42,618 bases of DNA from NCBI GenBank assembly GCA_964429695.1, contig CAYSCS010000109.1, positions 1 through 42,618 on the forward strand. The letters run 5' to 3'. This DNA is from CAYSCS01 sp964429695. Its GTDB lineage: Bacteria > Acidobacteriota > Aminicenantia > Aminicenantales > Aminicenantaceae. Made by a program: the position numbers and the translations under genes. The notes beneath the pieces were generated by a model that was given only the letters and a program-made list of their open reading frames with translations, made no database searches and was not told the origin of the DNA. Of this stretch, positions 16,114 through 24,556 are shown in pieces. The first letter of the stretch is position 1. Each line of letters begins with the position of its first letter.

Positions 16114-18660
16114 ATGCTTGAATCATATTTTGAACATAAAAAAGAAAGGGAAAGACAGGGAATCCCCCCTCTTCCTCTGAACTCTGAACAAACAAGCGAG
16201 GTCTGTCGCTTACTCGAAAATCCCCCTTCGGGTCAGGAAGAAACCCTCCTCCATCTTCTGAGCGAAAGAATCCCTCCAGGTGTCGACGCTGCAGCAAGGG
16301 TAAAGGCGGAATGGTTGACAAAGGTGGCAAAAGGAGAGATTTTTTCACCCCTAATCGATAAAAAGAAGGCAGTTTTTTTCTTGGGGACGATGATGGGGGG
16401 TTATAATGTTGAACCTCTGGTAAATTTTTTAGAAGATGCTGAATTGCAAGAAAGTGCAGCTGAGGCTTTAAAAAAAATTATCTTAATTTATAGTGCCTTC
16501 GAGCGCGTTTTGAGTTTGGCAAAGAGGAATCGGTTTGCAAAAGAAGTAATCTTATCTTGGGCTGAGAGCGAATGGTTCCTGAGCAGGCCCCCTCTCCCTA
16601 AAAAGCTTCAACTCAAAGTGTTCAAGGTCGACGGAGAAATTAACACAGACGACCTTTCTCCTGCCAAACACGCCTGGAGCAGGGCTGACATCCCTCTTCA
16701 TGCACTTTCCATGGGGGAGATGCGCTTCCCGGGAGGATTGGAAATAATAAAGAAGTTCAGAGATGAAGGCTATCGAGTGGCTTTCGTCGGAGATGTGGTA
16801 GGAACAGGTTCTTCGAGAAAATCAGCCACAAATTCCTTGTTGTGGCACATAGGAGAGGATATTCCTTATGTCCCTAACAAGAGAAGGGGAGGAGTTGTGA
16901 TGGCAGGCTTGATCGCTCCCATATTCTTCAATACTCTTGAGGATTCAGGATGTCTTCCTATTGTCTGTGAGGTGAGGAAAATAAGACATGGAGAAATAAT
17001 AACCATCGATACTGAATCTCAGACTATCGCTGATGAGAAGGGAGAGGAAATAGTTTCATTTGAATTTCGTCCCCCTTCTATAAAGGATGAATATAGGGCA
17101 GGGGGGAGGCTTAATCTCATCATCGGAAGGTCCTTAACGGAAAAGGCTCGCGCAGCGCTGAAGATGAGTGAGGCAAAAACCTGGACATTTCTTAGCCTTA
17201 AGAAGGAAAAAGAAAGAAAAGGGTTCACCCTAGCTCAAAAACTTGTGGGCAAAGCTTGCGGCAAAGAAGGGGTTTTGCCTCAAGAATCATGCGAGCCCAA
17301 AATGACTACTGTTGGCTCTCAGGATACCACAGGGCCAATGACTGCAGAGGAATTAAAGGAACTTGCCTGTGTTGAATTCCAGACCGGTCTCTTTGTCCAG
17401 TCTTTCTGCCATACTGCTGCCTACCCGCGCTTGAGTGATGTAAGGATGCATAAGTCTCTGGCTGAATTCGTGATAGAAAGGAAAGGTGTTTCGCTTAAGC
17501 CAGGAGATGGAATAATCCATTCCTGGATGAATCGTTTACTTATCCCTGATACCTTGGGTACAGCTGGTGATTCTCATACTCGTTTCCCACTTGGTCTGAG
17601 CTTTCCTGCAGGCTCCGGACTGGTTGCTTTTGCAGGAACACTGGGTTTTATGCCTCTTGATATGCCAGAATCCGTGCTTGTCAGATTCAAAGGTAAACTA
17701 AGAGAAGGGATCACACTGAGAGATTTGGTTAATGCCATTCCCTACTTTGCCCTCAAAAAAGGGCTATTGACGGTAGCTAAAGAGGGGAAAAAGAATGTTT
17801 TCAACGGAAAAATAATAGAGATGGAGGGATTGCCGAATTTATCTGTGGAAGAGGCTTTTGAGCTTACCTGCTCTACAGCCGAACGTTCTGCTGCTGGAGG
17901 AACCGTTGTTCTTAGCGAAGAGAGTACCGCTCGCTTTGTGCGCAGCAACATCGCCCTGATGGAGAAGATGATTGAAGAGGGTTATCAGAATGCCGAGACT
18001 CTCCATAGAAGAATCGAAAGTTGTAAGGAATGGCTAAAAAATCCCGTGCTCCTCAGACCTGATCAGAATTCAGAATACGCAGCAGTGATTGAAATTGACT
18101 TAGATGAAATAGAGGAGCCTCTCCTCGCCTGTCCCAATGACCCTGACGACGTAAAGCCTCTTTCTGAAGTTGCAGGAGATAAAATTGACGAGATCTTCAT
18201 TGGCTCTTGTATGACAAACATTGGGCACTTTAGAGCAGCAGGGAAGATTTTTGAAAATGCTGGGTACCTTCCTACCCGAATTTGGTTGACCCCTCCCACT
18301 AAAATGGATAGAAGACAACTGATAAAAGAGGGTTATTATTCTATTTTTGCTAGCATTGGAGCACGCACCGAAATTCCTGGATGTTCTCTGTGCATGGGGA
18401 ATCAAGCTCGTGTAAGGCCTGGAGCAACCATAATTTCAACCTCGACTAGAAACTTTGATAACAGGATGGGAGATAAGGCACGTGTCTATCTTGGTTCTGC
18501 ACAGCTTGCTGCAGTAGCAGCATTGAAGGGAAAAATCCCCACGCCTGAGGAATATTTTTCAGAAGTAGATAAGAAGATTACTTCCTGTAAAGATAAAGTT
18601 TATCGGTATCTTCAATTTGATGAGCTTGAAGACTTCTCTCTTGAATACAGAAATTATTAA
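16114..18660 (+). CDS. acnB: Aconitate hydratase B / 2-methylisocitrate dehydratase
   Basis: Isomerises citrate and isocitrate through cis-aconitate with a 4Fe-4S cluster; AcnB enzymes often also act on 2-methylisocitrate. The 848-aa protein shows the AcnB-specific order: N-terminal HEAT-like helical domain (about 1-160), swivel domain with INTDDLSPAKHAWSRADIP (about 175-385), then the catalytic core. Core motifs include QSFCHTAAYPRLSDV, GDSHTRFPLG, and cluster ligands Cys699 (GSCMTN), Cys757 and Cys760 (GCSLCMGNQ). These map closely to the E. coli AcnB ligands. It is divergent from icd, so the enzymes for citrate to 2-oxoglutarate are expressed from one control region. Signs of transfer are not apparent. 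Confidence 0.96.
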   Translation: MLESYFEHKKERERQGIPPLPLNSEQTSEVCRLLENPPSGQEETLLHLLSERIPPGVDAAARVKAEWLTKVAKGEIFSPLIDKKKAVFFLGTMMGGYNVEPLVNFLEDAELQESAAEALKKIILIYSAFERVLSLAKRNRFAKEVILSWAESEWFLSRPPLPKKLQLKVFKVDGEINTDDLSPAKHAWSRADIPLHALSMGEMRFPGGLEIIKKFRDEGYRVAFVGDVVGTGSSRKSATNSLLWHIGEDIPYVPNKRRGGVVMAGLIAPIFFNTLEDSGCLPIVCEVRKIRHGEIITIDTESQTIADEKGEEIVSFEFRPPSIKDEYRAGGRLNLIIGRSLTEKARAALKMSEAKTWTFLSLKKEKERKGFTLAQKLVGKACGKEGVLPQESCEPKMTTVGSQDTTGPMTAEELKELACVEFQTGLFVQSFCHTAAYPRLSDVRMHKSLAEFVIERKGVSLKPGDGIIHSWMNRLLIPDTLGTAGDSHTRFPLGLSFPAGSGLVAFAGTLGFMPLDMPESVLVRFKGKLREGITLRDLVNAIPYFALKKGLLTVAKEGKKNVFNGKIIEMEGLPNLSVEEAFELTCSTAERSAAGGTVVLSEESTARFVRSNIALMEKMIEEGYQNAETLHRRIESCKEWLKNPVLLRPDQNSEYAAVIEIDLDEIEEPLLACPNDPDDVKPLSEVAGDKIDEIFIGSCMTNIGHFRAAGKIFENAGYLPTRIWLTPPTKMDRRQLIKEGYYSIFASIGARTEIPGCSLCMGNQARVRPGATIISTSTRNFDNRMGDKARVYLGSAQLAAVAALKGKIPTPEEYFSEVDKKITSCKDKVYRYLQFDELEDFSLEYRNY

Positions 18661-18758
18661 TGGTTAAACCCGAAAAGTAGGTTGAAATTTTTCAATTAAA
18701 AAGCTTGTCTTTATAAAATAATTTTGATATTTTTAAAACCGCTCAGAAGGAGGTTCTG

Positions 18759-19016
18759 ATGGAGGAAGAAATAGGTAAGATCACCCACTATTTTTCCAAA
18801 ATAAACGTGGGTGTCTTGGAGCTTTCCAAAGGCAGCCTTCGTCTTGGTGACACCATTCATATCAAGGGACATACCACCGATTTTTTTCAGAAAGTTGAAT
18901 CCATGCAAGTTGAGCATGTCCCTGTGGATATTGCCAGGCCTGGCCAGCCTGTTGGACTTAAGGTGGAGAGTCCGGTGAGGGTTAATGACCTAGTTTTCAA
19001 AGTCTTCGAAGAATAA
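18759..19016 (+). CDS. Small translation-factor domain II-like protein
   Basis: The 85-aa protein reads as a single beta-barrel domain like domain II of EF-Tu and related GTPases: IGKITHYFSKINVGVLEL, then LRLGDTIHIKG, TTDFFQKVESMQVEH, and ARPGQPVGLKVESPV. There is no GTPase domain. Similar stand-alone domains are annotated as elongation factor-like proteins in bacteria and archaea, and the fold also resembles the C-terminal domain of U32 peptidases. The function is unknown. AGGAGG sits at an ideal distance from the ATG, so it is a real gene. The next gene, the B12-binding subunit, begins 46 bases later on the same strand and may be cotranscribed. Confidence 0.85.
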   Translation: MEEEIGKITHYFSKINVGVLELSKGSLRLGDTIHIKGHTTDFFQKVESMQVEHVPVDIARPGQPVGLKVESPVRVNDLVFKVFEE

Positions 19017-19062
19017 GTTTAATCCTCACAGTCAATGTGAAAATTTCATCTTCAAGGGGCAA

Positions 19063-19488
19063 ATGCCTGAGAGAAGGATAAGAATCCTGATAGCCAAACC
19101 AGGTCTTGACGGACATGATCGGGGGGCAAAAGTCCTCTGCCGCGTATTGAGAGATGCCGGATATGAAGTCATATATTCAGGTTTGAGGAGGACTCCTGAA
19201 GAAATTGTAAACACCGCCTTGCAAGAAGATGTTGACCTTTTGGGGCTTAGCATTCTTTCAGGAGCCCATAACGTCCTCTTCCCCAAAATTATGAATCTAA
19301 TCAAAGAAAAAAATGCAACTGATATTATGGTCATTGCCGGAGGAATAATTCCAGATAAAGATATCCCCGCATTAAAAAGGCTGGGAATAGCAGAGATATT
19401 TGCACCCGGCACTTCTCTTGAAAATATCTTGAAATGGATTAAAGAGAATGTCAGAAAAAAATCAAAGCGGGTGGAAGGAAAGGCTTGA
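19063..19488 (+). CDS. B12-binding (C-terminal) subunit of a methylmalonyl-CoA mutase-type enzyme
   Basis: 141 aa forming one cobalamin-binding Rossmann-like domain. The base-off/His-on signature is DGHDRG with Asp16, His18 and Gly21; it is followed by the conserved LSILSGAH and the VIAGGIIP loop. Length fits separate small subunits of methylmalonyl-CoA mutase or its isomerase relatives. Such enzymes rearrange methylmalonyl-CoA to succinyl-CoA, which would feed sucCD. The large catalytic subunit is not in the window, nor are MeaB or the epimerase. An isobutyryl-CoA-type mutase is possible, since the small subunit alone does not fix the substrate. The AAGGGG ribosome site precedes the ATG. Confidence 0.9.
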   Translation: MPERRIRILIAKPGLDGHDRGAKVLCRVLRDAGYEVIYSGLRRTPEEIVNTALQEDVDLLGLSILSGAHNVLFPKIMNLIKEKNATDIMVIAGGIIPDKDIPALKRLGIAEIFAPGTSLENILKWIKENVRKKSKRVEGKA

Positions 19489-19523
19489 CATGGTATTTTT
19501 GATTATGATAATCAAGGGGAAAG

Positions 19524-20423
19524 ATGATGAAGAAAAGATTTCTTTCCATTATTATCGTGCCTCATTATAAGGGAAAATTCAAAACCATAACCTTTTCAAA
19601 AAAAAGAGTGACAGTCCTCACCGGAGTTGCATCTTTTCTTTCTGTGGCACTCCTTTTTTTTCTTGTTGATTATTCACTGATGAACATCAATCGGTATAAG
19701 TATAAAGCCCTCTTGAAAATAAGCGAAAATCAGAAGCAGACTATAGCCCAGTATAAAAATTCAATCGAGGAACTTAAGGGGAGGATCGAGAATTTTGACA
19801 ATTATGTGAAGAAGCTGAATATAATTGCAGGGCTAAAATCACCTGAAGTTCTAAGGGAAGTAGGAATAGGAAGTGGAACAAGCGCAGAGCATCAAGATGC
19901 TCTAGCGAGTAATTTAACAACACCCCTCAGCCTCGACCAATTGAAAGAAATAAGCGAAAAAGCAGAAAGCCTGGAAAGAAATCTTGATGCTTTATACAAT
20001 TTTTTTGAGGACCAAAAAATAATCCTTGCGGGGACACCGAGTATTGCTCCCACTAAAGGATACTGGGTTTCATCTTATGGATGGAGGGTCGACCCTTTCA
20101 CAGGAATGAAGGCATTTCACAAGGGAATTGATATCGCCACTCATTACGGGAATTCAGTTGTTGCCACGGCTGATGGTTTGGTGATTGAAACGACAAAAGA
20201 TAAAATCGGGGGGAATACGGTCAAGATCACTCATTGGGGTGGATTTACTACCGTTTATTGTCATCTCAGCAAATTCTTGGTGAAGCCGGGGCAAAGAGTG
20301 AAAAGGGGAGAAGTTATAGGTCTTGTGGGTAAGACCGGAAAAGCATTAGGCCCCCATGTGCATTATGAAGTGCATCTCAACGGAAAGCCGCTAAACCCCT
20401 ATTATTACATATTAGAAGAATAA
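19524..20423 (+). CDS. M23 (LytM-type) metallopeptidase, membrane-anchored
   Basis: The 299-aa protein has a short cytoplasmic N-terminus, one membrane helix (about residues 32-50), a Lys/Glu-rich coiled-coil stretch (about 60-160), and a C-terminal LytM domain. The zinc site is intact: His199 and Asp203 in HKGID, and His278-x-His280 in PHVHYE, so it may cut peptidoglycan cross-bridges rather than act only as a degenerate activator. The N-terminal layout (IIIVPHYKGKFKTITFSKKR, helix, coiled coil) is common in periplasmic cell-wall peptidases. It begins 35 bases after the B12 subunit gene, with AAGGGGA before tandem ATG codons. A functional link to that gene is not evident. Confidence 0.92.
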   Translation: MMKKRFLSIIIVPHYKGKFKTITFSKKRVTVLTGVASFLSVALLFFLVDYSLMNINRYKYKALLKISENQKQTIAQYKNSIEELKGRIENFDNYVKKLNIIAGLKSPEVLREVGIGSGTSAEHQDALASNLTTPLSLDQLKEISEKAESLERNLDALYNFFEDQKIILAGTPSIAPTKGYWVSSYGWRVDPFTGMKAFHKGIDIATHYGNSVVATADGLVIETTKDKIGGNTVKITHWGGFTTVYCHLSKFLVKPGQRVKRGEVIGLVGKTGKALGPHVHYEVHLNGKPLNPYYYILEE

Positions 20424-20458
20424 CCTTATCTAAGCTTAAGGGGAAAATTTTAGGATGC

Positions 20459-21388
20459 TTAATTGAATTTCATCCCGCACTCTATTCTCGCTCCGAGGGT
20501 GAATGAATGGGCATTCATTGTCTTCCTATTTTCAGCCTGAAGAACTTCAATCAGAAAAAGGGAACCTTGACCACAACTCACCCTGATTCCATCCTTCTCT
20601 AGCCCCACGACTTCTCCAGGAGATGAGGAGGTTATTCCCTCTATTCTTTTTCCTTTGAGGATTTTAATTCTCATCTTATCAAAAAATGTAAAGGCTGAAG
20701 GCCAAGGATTGAAGGCTCTGACTTTTCTTTCTATTAGAAGAGCTTCATTTTTCCAGTCAATTTTCCCCTCTTCTTTTTTAAGCCTAGGGGCATAAGTTGC
20801 TCGGGAATGGTCCTGGGGCTGACGCTTAATCTCCTCAATTTTTTTCATTGTTTCTCCAAGAAGAACGGCTCCTATCTCAGCCAGGCGCTTTTCCAATTCT
20901 CCCGCTGTCTCTTCAGGAAATATCCTGACTTCTTTTTGCGTGAGGATGTCACCTTCGTCGAGCTTTTCGTTTAATTCAAAGATAGTCACGCCTGTAGTTT
21001 CTTCCCCATTCAGAATGGCCCATTGCACTGGAGAGGCACCTCTATATTTAGGCAGAAGGGAAAAATGGAGATTTATAGATTTATATAGGGGAAGGAAGAT
21101 GATAGAGGAGGGAATTAACTGCCCATAAGCGACGACTACATTCAAATCAGGTTTGATTTTCTTTAATTCTTCCAGGACTTTCTCGTCCGTTCTTATCTTT
21201 TCAGGTTGTAAGATGCGAATACCTTCATCCAGAGCAAACTTCTTCACTGGGGAGAATATTATCTTTTTCCCTCTTCCTGAAGGTCTATCGGGTTGGGTGA
21301 TAACCAAAGGGATCTCGTGGCCTTCTTCTAAGATTTTCTTTAAACAGATGAGGCTGGAAGGAGAAGAACCAAAAAAGACAATTTTCAT
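20459..21388 (-). CDS. fmt: Methionyl-tRNA formyltransferase
   Basis: Formylates Met-tRNAi for initiation using 10-formyl-tetrahydrofolate. 309 aa, the normal length. The N-terminal domain starts MKIVFFGSSPSSLICLKKIL and contains NLHFSLLPKYRGASPVQWA with the catalytic Asn and His and the SLLP folate loop, then LDEGDILTQ with the catalytic Asp. The C-terminal OB-like domain follows (RKVRAFNPWPSAFTFF). It begins eight bases after def, the usual def-fmt pairing, although here the pair sits behind a peptide transporter and a PqqD-like gene. The Shine-Dalgarno is poor, consistent with coupling to def. Confidence 0.96.
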   Translation of the reverse strand: MKIVFFGSSPSSLICLKKILEEGHEIPLVITQPDRPSGRGKKIIFSPVKKFALDEGIRILQPEKIRTDEKVLEELKKIKPDLNVVVAYGQLIPSSIIFLPLYKSINLHFSLLPKYRGASPVQWAILNGEETTGVTIFELNEKLDEGDILTQKEVRIFPEETAGELEKRLAEIGAVLLGETMKKIEEIKRQPQDHSRATYAPRLKKEEGKIDWKNEALLIERKVRAFNPWPSAFTFFDKMRIKILKGKRIEGITSSSPGEVVGLEKDGIRVSCGQGSLFLIEVLQAENRKTMNAHSFTLGARIECGMKFN

Positions 21389-21396
21389 CAGAAAAA

Positions 21397-21900
21397 CTAA
21401 ATTGCTATTTCTTTCTTAAGTTTTTTCTTGATGAGGCTTCTCTTAAGAGGAGAAAGGTGGTCGATAAAAAGCTTTCCGTTTATATGGTCTATTTCATGAC
21501 AGAAAACTCGAGCTAATAAGCCTTCTGCTTCAATGATTTTTTCTTTTCCATTTAGGTCTATTCCTTTGACTATTACTTTGAGGGGTCGCAGAACTTTTTC
21601 CTGAATTTTGGGAATAGAGAGGCACCCTTCTTCGGCCAGGTCTTCCCCTTGTTGATGGACAATTTCTGGGTTAACGAGGATAATGAGGTCTTCTTTTTTT
21701 TCTCCAAGAGAGAGGTCAATAGTTATGAGCTGGAGACTCCGGTTGATCTGGGGGGCAGCTAATCCTATTCCAGGGGCATTATGCATGGTCTCAACCATGT
21801 CCTCGGCGAGCTTCAGAATTTCATTATCTATGTTTTTTATTTTCTCTGCCTTTTTTTGAAGAATGGGGTTTCCATACGTTACGATTTCTAACCTTGCCAT
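21397..21900 (-). CDS. def: Peptide deformylase
   Basis: Removes the N-formyl group from nascent proteins. The 167-aa protein shows the three deformylase motifs: GIGLAAPQ at 44-51, EEGCLSIP with metal ligand Cys93, and HEIDH with His135, Glu136 and His139. Length is typical. It lies 45 bases after the PqqD-like gene and eight bases before fmt on the same strand, forming the downstream half of a four-gene run. Confidence 0.96.
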   Translation of the reverse strand: MARLEIVTYGNPILQKKAEKIKNIDNEILKLAEDMVETMHNAPGIGLAAPQINRSLQLITIDLSLGEKKEDLIILVNPEIVHQQGEDLAEEGCLSIPKIQEKVLRPLKVIVKGIDLNGKEKIIEAEGLLARVFCHEIDHINGKLFIDHLSPLKRSLIKKKLKKEIAI

Positions 21901-21945
21901 TTGTGCTTATTTTTTTAATACCTTATTTTAATCAAAAACTATTTT

Positions 21946-22314
21946 TCATTCAATCGCCTTTTCTGAAGACTCCTCATAGGAAATGAATTTTCCTCGCTCA
22001 AGAGACATCAGGAAAAGAGCAAGGCGTTCATAGACAGGCTCAACCTTATCACCAAATTTCTGATGGAGGCTCTTTCCAATTTGTCTCACTGTGCTCTTCC
22101 CGTCGCATCTTTCCCAGATAAAGCTTCCGATGGCATCGAGGTTTATTCTGTAATAGGGTTTCCCAAGAAAACGGAAGATATAGCGGCCAAAGAGAGGATT
22201 TTTGAACTTTGGTTTAAGAAGCACTATGAGGTTTTCATCTCTCTTTTCCCATTCGGTCATTCGCAATGGAACGAGGTCAAGAAGATTCTTTTCTTCTTTT
22301 CTCTTTATTTTCAC
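21946..22314 (-). CDS. PqqD-like (RRE-fold) protein next to OPT transporter
   Basis: 122 aa with a PqqD-like winged-helix domain in the second half (about residues 53-115): YYRINLDAIGSFIWERCDG, then TVRQIGKSLHQKFG and PVYERLALFLMSLE. PqqD domains bind leader peptides in RiPP pathways, but many stand-alone members have no known partner, and no PQQ gene, radical SAM maturase or precursor gene lies beside this one. The first 50 residues are a family-specific extension (VLLKPKFKNPLFGRYIF). It starts 24 bases after the OPT stop. The start is GTG at 22314; an ATG at 22260 (MTEWEK) is an alternative, and neither has a strong ribosome site. Calling it a peptide-binding helper for the transporter is inference only. 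Confidence 0.8.
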   Translation of the reverse strand: MKIKRKEEKNLLDLVPLRMTEWEKRDENLIVLLKPKFKNPLFGRYIFRFLGKPYYRINLDAIGSFIWERCDGKSTVRQIGKSLHQKFGDKVEPVYERLALFLMSLERGKFISYEESSEKAIE

Positions 22315-22338
22315 TTGAAAGTTATGGTTCAGGCTCTA

Positions 22339-24318
22339 TCAGGATTCGTATTCTTTGGAATCGATGAGCTTCTTATAAGGGAAATAGAGTAGGATAAAAC
22401 CCAAAATGAAAAAGATTAAAAGCCCCAGCCATGGTTCATTCAATGATTCAGGGAGTTTAATCCCGCCTCCTTCTAAGGCTGCGGTTATTATTCCCATGAT
22501 TGCCTGTCCTGCGATCAATCCTGAAGCTAGAAGAAGTCCGATGTTTTCTACGATTTCCTTCCCTTTAGAGTTGGGACGTTTTTTTCTTACTCGAGCATCC
22601 AGGAAGTACTTCAAAACACCACCAAAGAAGATGCAGGCTGTTGCCCGAAACGGGAGGTACATTCCTACCGCAATGAGCATCGGCGAGGGGGAGCCGATGA
22701 GGATGAGAACAATAGCCAGAAGCATCCCTGCAATCACTAAAGGCCATGCCATTTCTCCGCCGACAATCCCCTTGGACATGGTGGCCATCAATCCAGCCTG
22801 AGGAGCAGGCAAGGCTTCGCTTCCAATGACTTTTGTATTATGAAGAAGCTGAAGGGAGAAGGTTAAAGTTAAAGCTGCTGCCACAACTCCTACGATTCCT
22901 CCAATCTGCATTCTCCAGGGAGTTCCGCCCAAAATGTGTCCAACTTTCCAGTCCTGAATCATGTCTCCAGCTACCCCTGCAACGCAACAGACAACAGCCG
23001 CTACACCCAGCACAGCTGCTATTCCTTCGTTTCCCCTCTGTCCCATGAGAACCATCATCAAAGCTGCTATAAGCAATGTAGTCAGCGTCAAGCCAGAAAT
23101 AGGATTGGATGAGGAGCCAATTATCCCCACAAGATAGCCTGCAACGGCCGCAAAAAGGAGGCCCATGATAATCATAACCGAAGCAGAAACCAATGAAGCC
23201 CCTAAGTTGTGGGTAAACACGGTGTAAAGGACAATCATCGGTATTACCAAGGCCACGATGGCGATCACTATAGAAGGGAAGGGGAGGTCTTTGTCTGTTC
23301 TGAGGGTCTCTGGGGTTGTTCCCGTGCTGGCTCTCTGGACGTCTTTAACAGAGCGGGCAATTCCCGCAATTAAGCTCTTTCTCATCCTGAAAAGGGTGAA
23401 AAAGGCACCAACTAGCATGGCGCCAACGGCAACAGGTTTGATTTGAGCGTTATAAGCGGAGATAGCCATGGCCGTCCAGTTATTGTCAAATTTGGAAACT
23501 ACATCTTGAAGGTCTCCGCTGATGAAAAGAAGAATAGGCATCAGGAATAACCAGCCCAATACTCCTCCAGAAAAGGTGAGGGCTGCCAATTTAGGTCCGA
23601 TGATGAAACCAACTCCAGTCATGGCTGCATTTGCTGAGGGCGACTCAATGAACATCCTTCCCTTTATGGGAGAAGACTTGGTCACTTCTACGTTGTCGCT
23701 GTTGAGGTAAGTAATCCGAGAGAGCCCTGGAATTCGAAAAACAGCATTCACATAAGGCTTGATGAGTTGGATTCCACTGCTTGAAGTGAAGAATTCTATT
23801 AGTCCTCCGAGTCCCATCGCCCAGAACATGTATTTAGCATTTGAGCCTGCTTTCTGGCCTGTCTTTACCATTTCTGCACAAGCAATGCTTTCAGGAAAGG
23901 GGAGTTCGGCATCTTCTACAAGAGTCCTGCGGACAAGGATAATGAGGAAGACTCCCAGTACACCTCCTACGAGCATAAGCAGGGAAGATTTGAAGAGATC
24001 GAATCTTGTCCAGACCCCTGTCATCAGGAAAGCAGGAATGGTAAAGATTGCACCTGCGGCGAGGGCTTCTCCCACTGCACCCGTTGTTCGAGCTAAATTC
24101 TCTTCGAGTATTGTTCCTTTAAAGGGGCGCAGAACCGCCATCGAAATCACTGCTGCGGGGAAGGTAGCTGCGACCGTCATTCCCACCAAGAGTCCAAGAT
24201 AAGCATTCGCAGCGCCCAGAATTATGGCCATGACTATACCCAGAAATATGGCTTTGAAGGAAATTTCTTTCATCGATTGTTCGGGGGGGACAAAGGGTTT
24301 ATAGAGATCAACCTTCAT
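22339..24318 (-). CDS. OPT-family oligopeptide transporter
   Basis: A 659-aa integral membrane protein with about 15-16 hydrophobic segments, matching the bacterial OPT family (YPT-type branch). Visible hallmarks are FKAIFLGIVMAIILGAANAY near the N-terminus, LVGMTVAATFPAAVISMAVL, ESIACAEMVKTGQ, the NPISGLTL segment and a C-terminal GLIAGQAIMG. Bacterial members are predicted proton-coupled importers of small peptides, though siderophore or metal-chelate substrates are known in the wider family. It has its own promoter and a strong AGAGGAGG ribosome site, and heads the run OPT, PqqD-like, def, fmt. The nearby cstA gene would fit a peptide-using lifestyle. Confidence 0.92.
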   Translation of the reverse strand: MKVDLYKPFVPPEQSMKEISFKAIFLGIVMAIILGAANAYLGLLVGMTVAATFPAAVISMAVLRPFKGTILEENLARTTGAVGEALAAGAIFTIPAFLMTGVWTRFDLFKSSLLMLVGGVLGVFLIILVRRTLVEDAELPFPESIACAEMVKTGQKAGSNAKYMFWAMGLGGLIEFFTSSSGIQLIKPYVNAVFRIPGLSRITYLNSDNVEVTKSSPIKGRMFIESPSANAAMTGVGFIIGPKLAALTFSGGVLGWLFLMPILLFISGDLQDVVSKFDNNWTAMAISAYNAQIKPVAVGAMLVGAFFTLFRMRKSLIAGIARSVKDVQRASTGTTPETLRTDKDLPFPSIVIAIVALVIPMIVLYTVFTHNLGASLVSASVMIIMGLLFAAVAGYLVGIIGSSSNPISGLTLTTLLIAALMMVLMGQRGNEGIAAVLGVAAVVCCVAGVAGDMIQDWKVGHILGGTPWRMQIGGIVGVVAAALTLTFSLQLLHNTKVIGSEALPAPQAGLMATMSKGIVGGEMAWPLVIAGMLLAIVLILIGSPSPMLIAVGMYLPFRATACIFFGGVLKYFLDARVRKKRPNSKGKEIVENIGLLLASGLIAGQAIMGIITAALEGGGIKLPESLNEPWLGLLIFFILGFILLYFPYKKLIDSKEYES

Positions 24319-24348
24319 GATGACCTCCTCTTAAGTCTTGTTTGCTTT

Positions 24349-24378
24349 TATATACATATCTCTGGGGCAAAAAGTCAA
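24349..24378 (-). promoter_or_regulatory. Putative promoter for the OPT-PqqD-def-fmt run
   Basis: On the minus strand TTGACT (24378-24373), 18-base spacer, TATATA (24354-24349), about 30 bases before the OPT start. The remaining spacer up to mreB (to 24556) shows no gene, and I found no convincing promoter for mreB in it. Confidence 0.6.
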
Positions 24379-24556
24379 GGAAAATTATGTAAAATTGATA
24401 TAAAAACTCGTCTAAACTGAGGCTTTAAACCGTTGAGGAGAAAAGAGGATAAACTTATTTCTATCTTAAAAGAATAGAAATTCAAGAGAAATATTGATTG
24501 CTAAAAATAAGAAATTGTGTTAAATAAACATTATAAAAATAGAACAGGTTAGAAAG

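Noticed and set aside
18661..18758. Terminator after acnB
   Set aside because: The small TTGAAA/TTTCAA hairpin at 18682-18695 is too weak and has no T-run, so read-through into the next genes is possible.
21946..22314. PqqD of a pyrroloquinoline quinone or other RiPP cluster
   Set aside because: No pqqA, pqqC, pqqE-like or precursor gene is nearby, and the protein has a different N-terminal extension. Only the fold is claimed.
23759..24202. 147-aa and other plus-strand frames inside the OPT gene
   Set aside because: They are complements of hydrophobic transporter codons, giving low-complexity Ser/Pro/Thr-rich sequence without a start signal.
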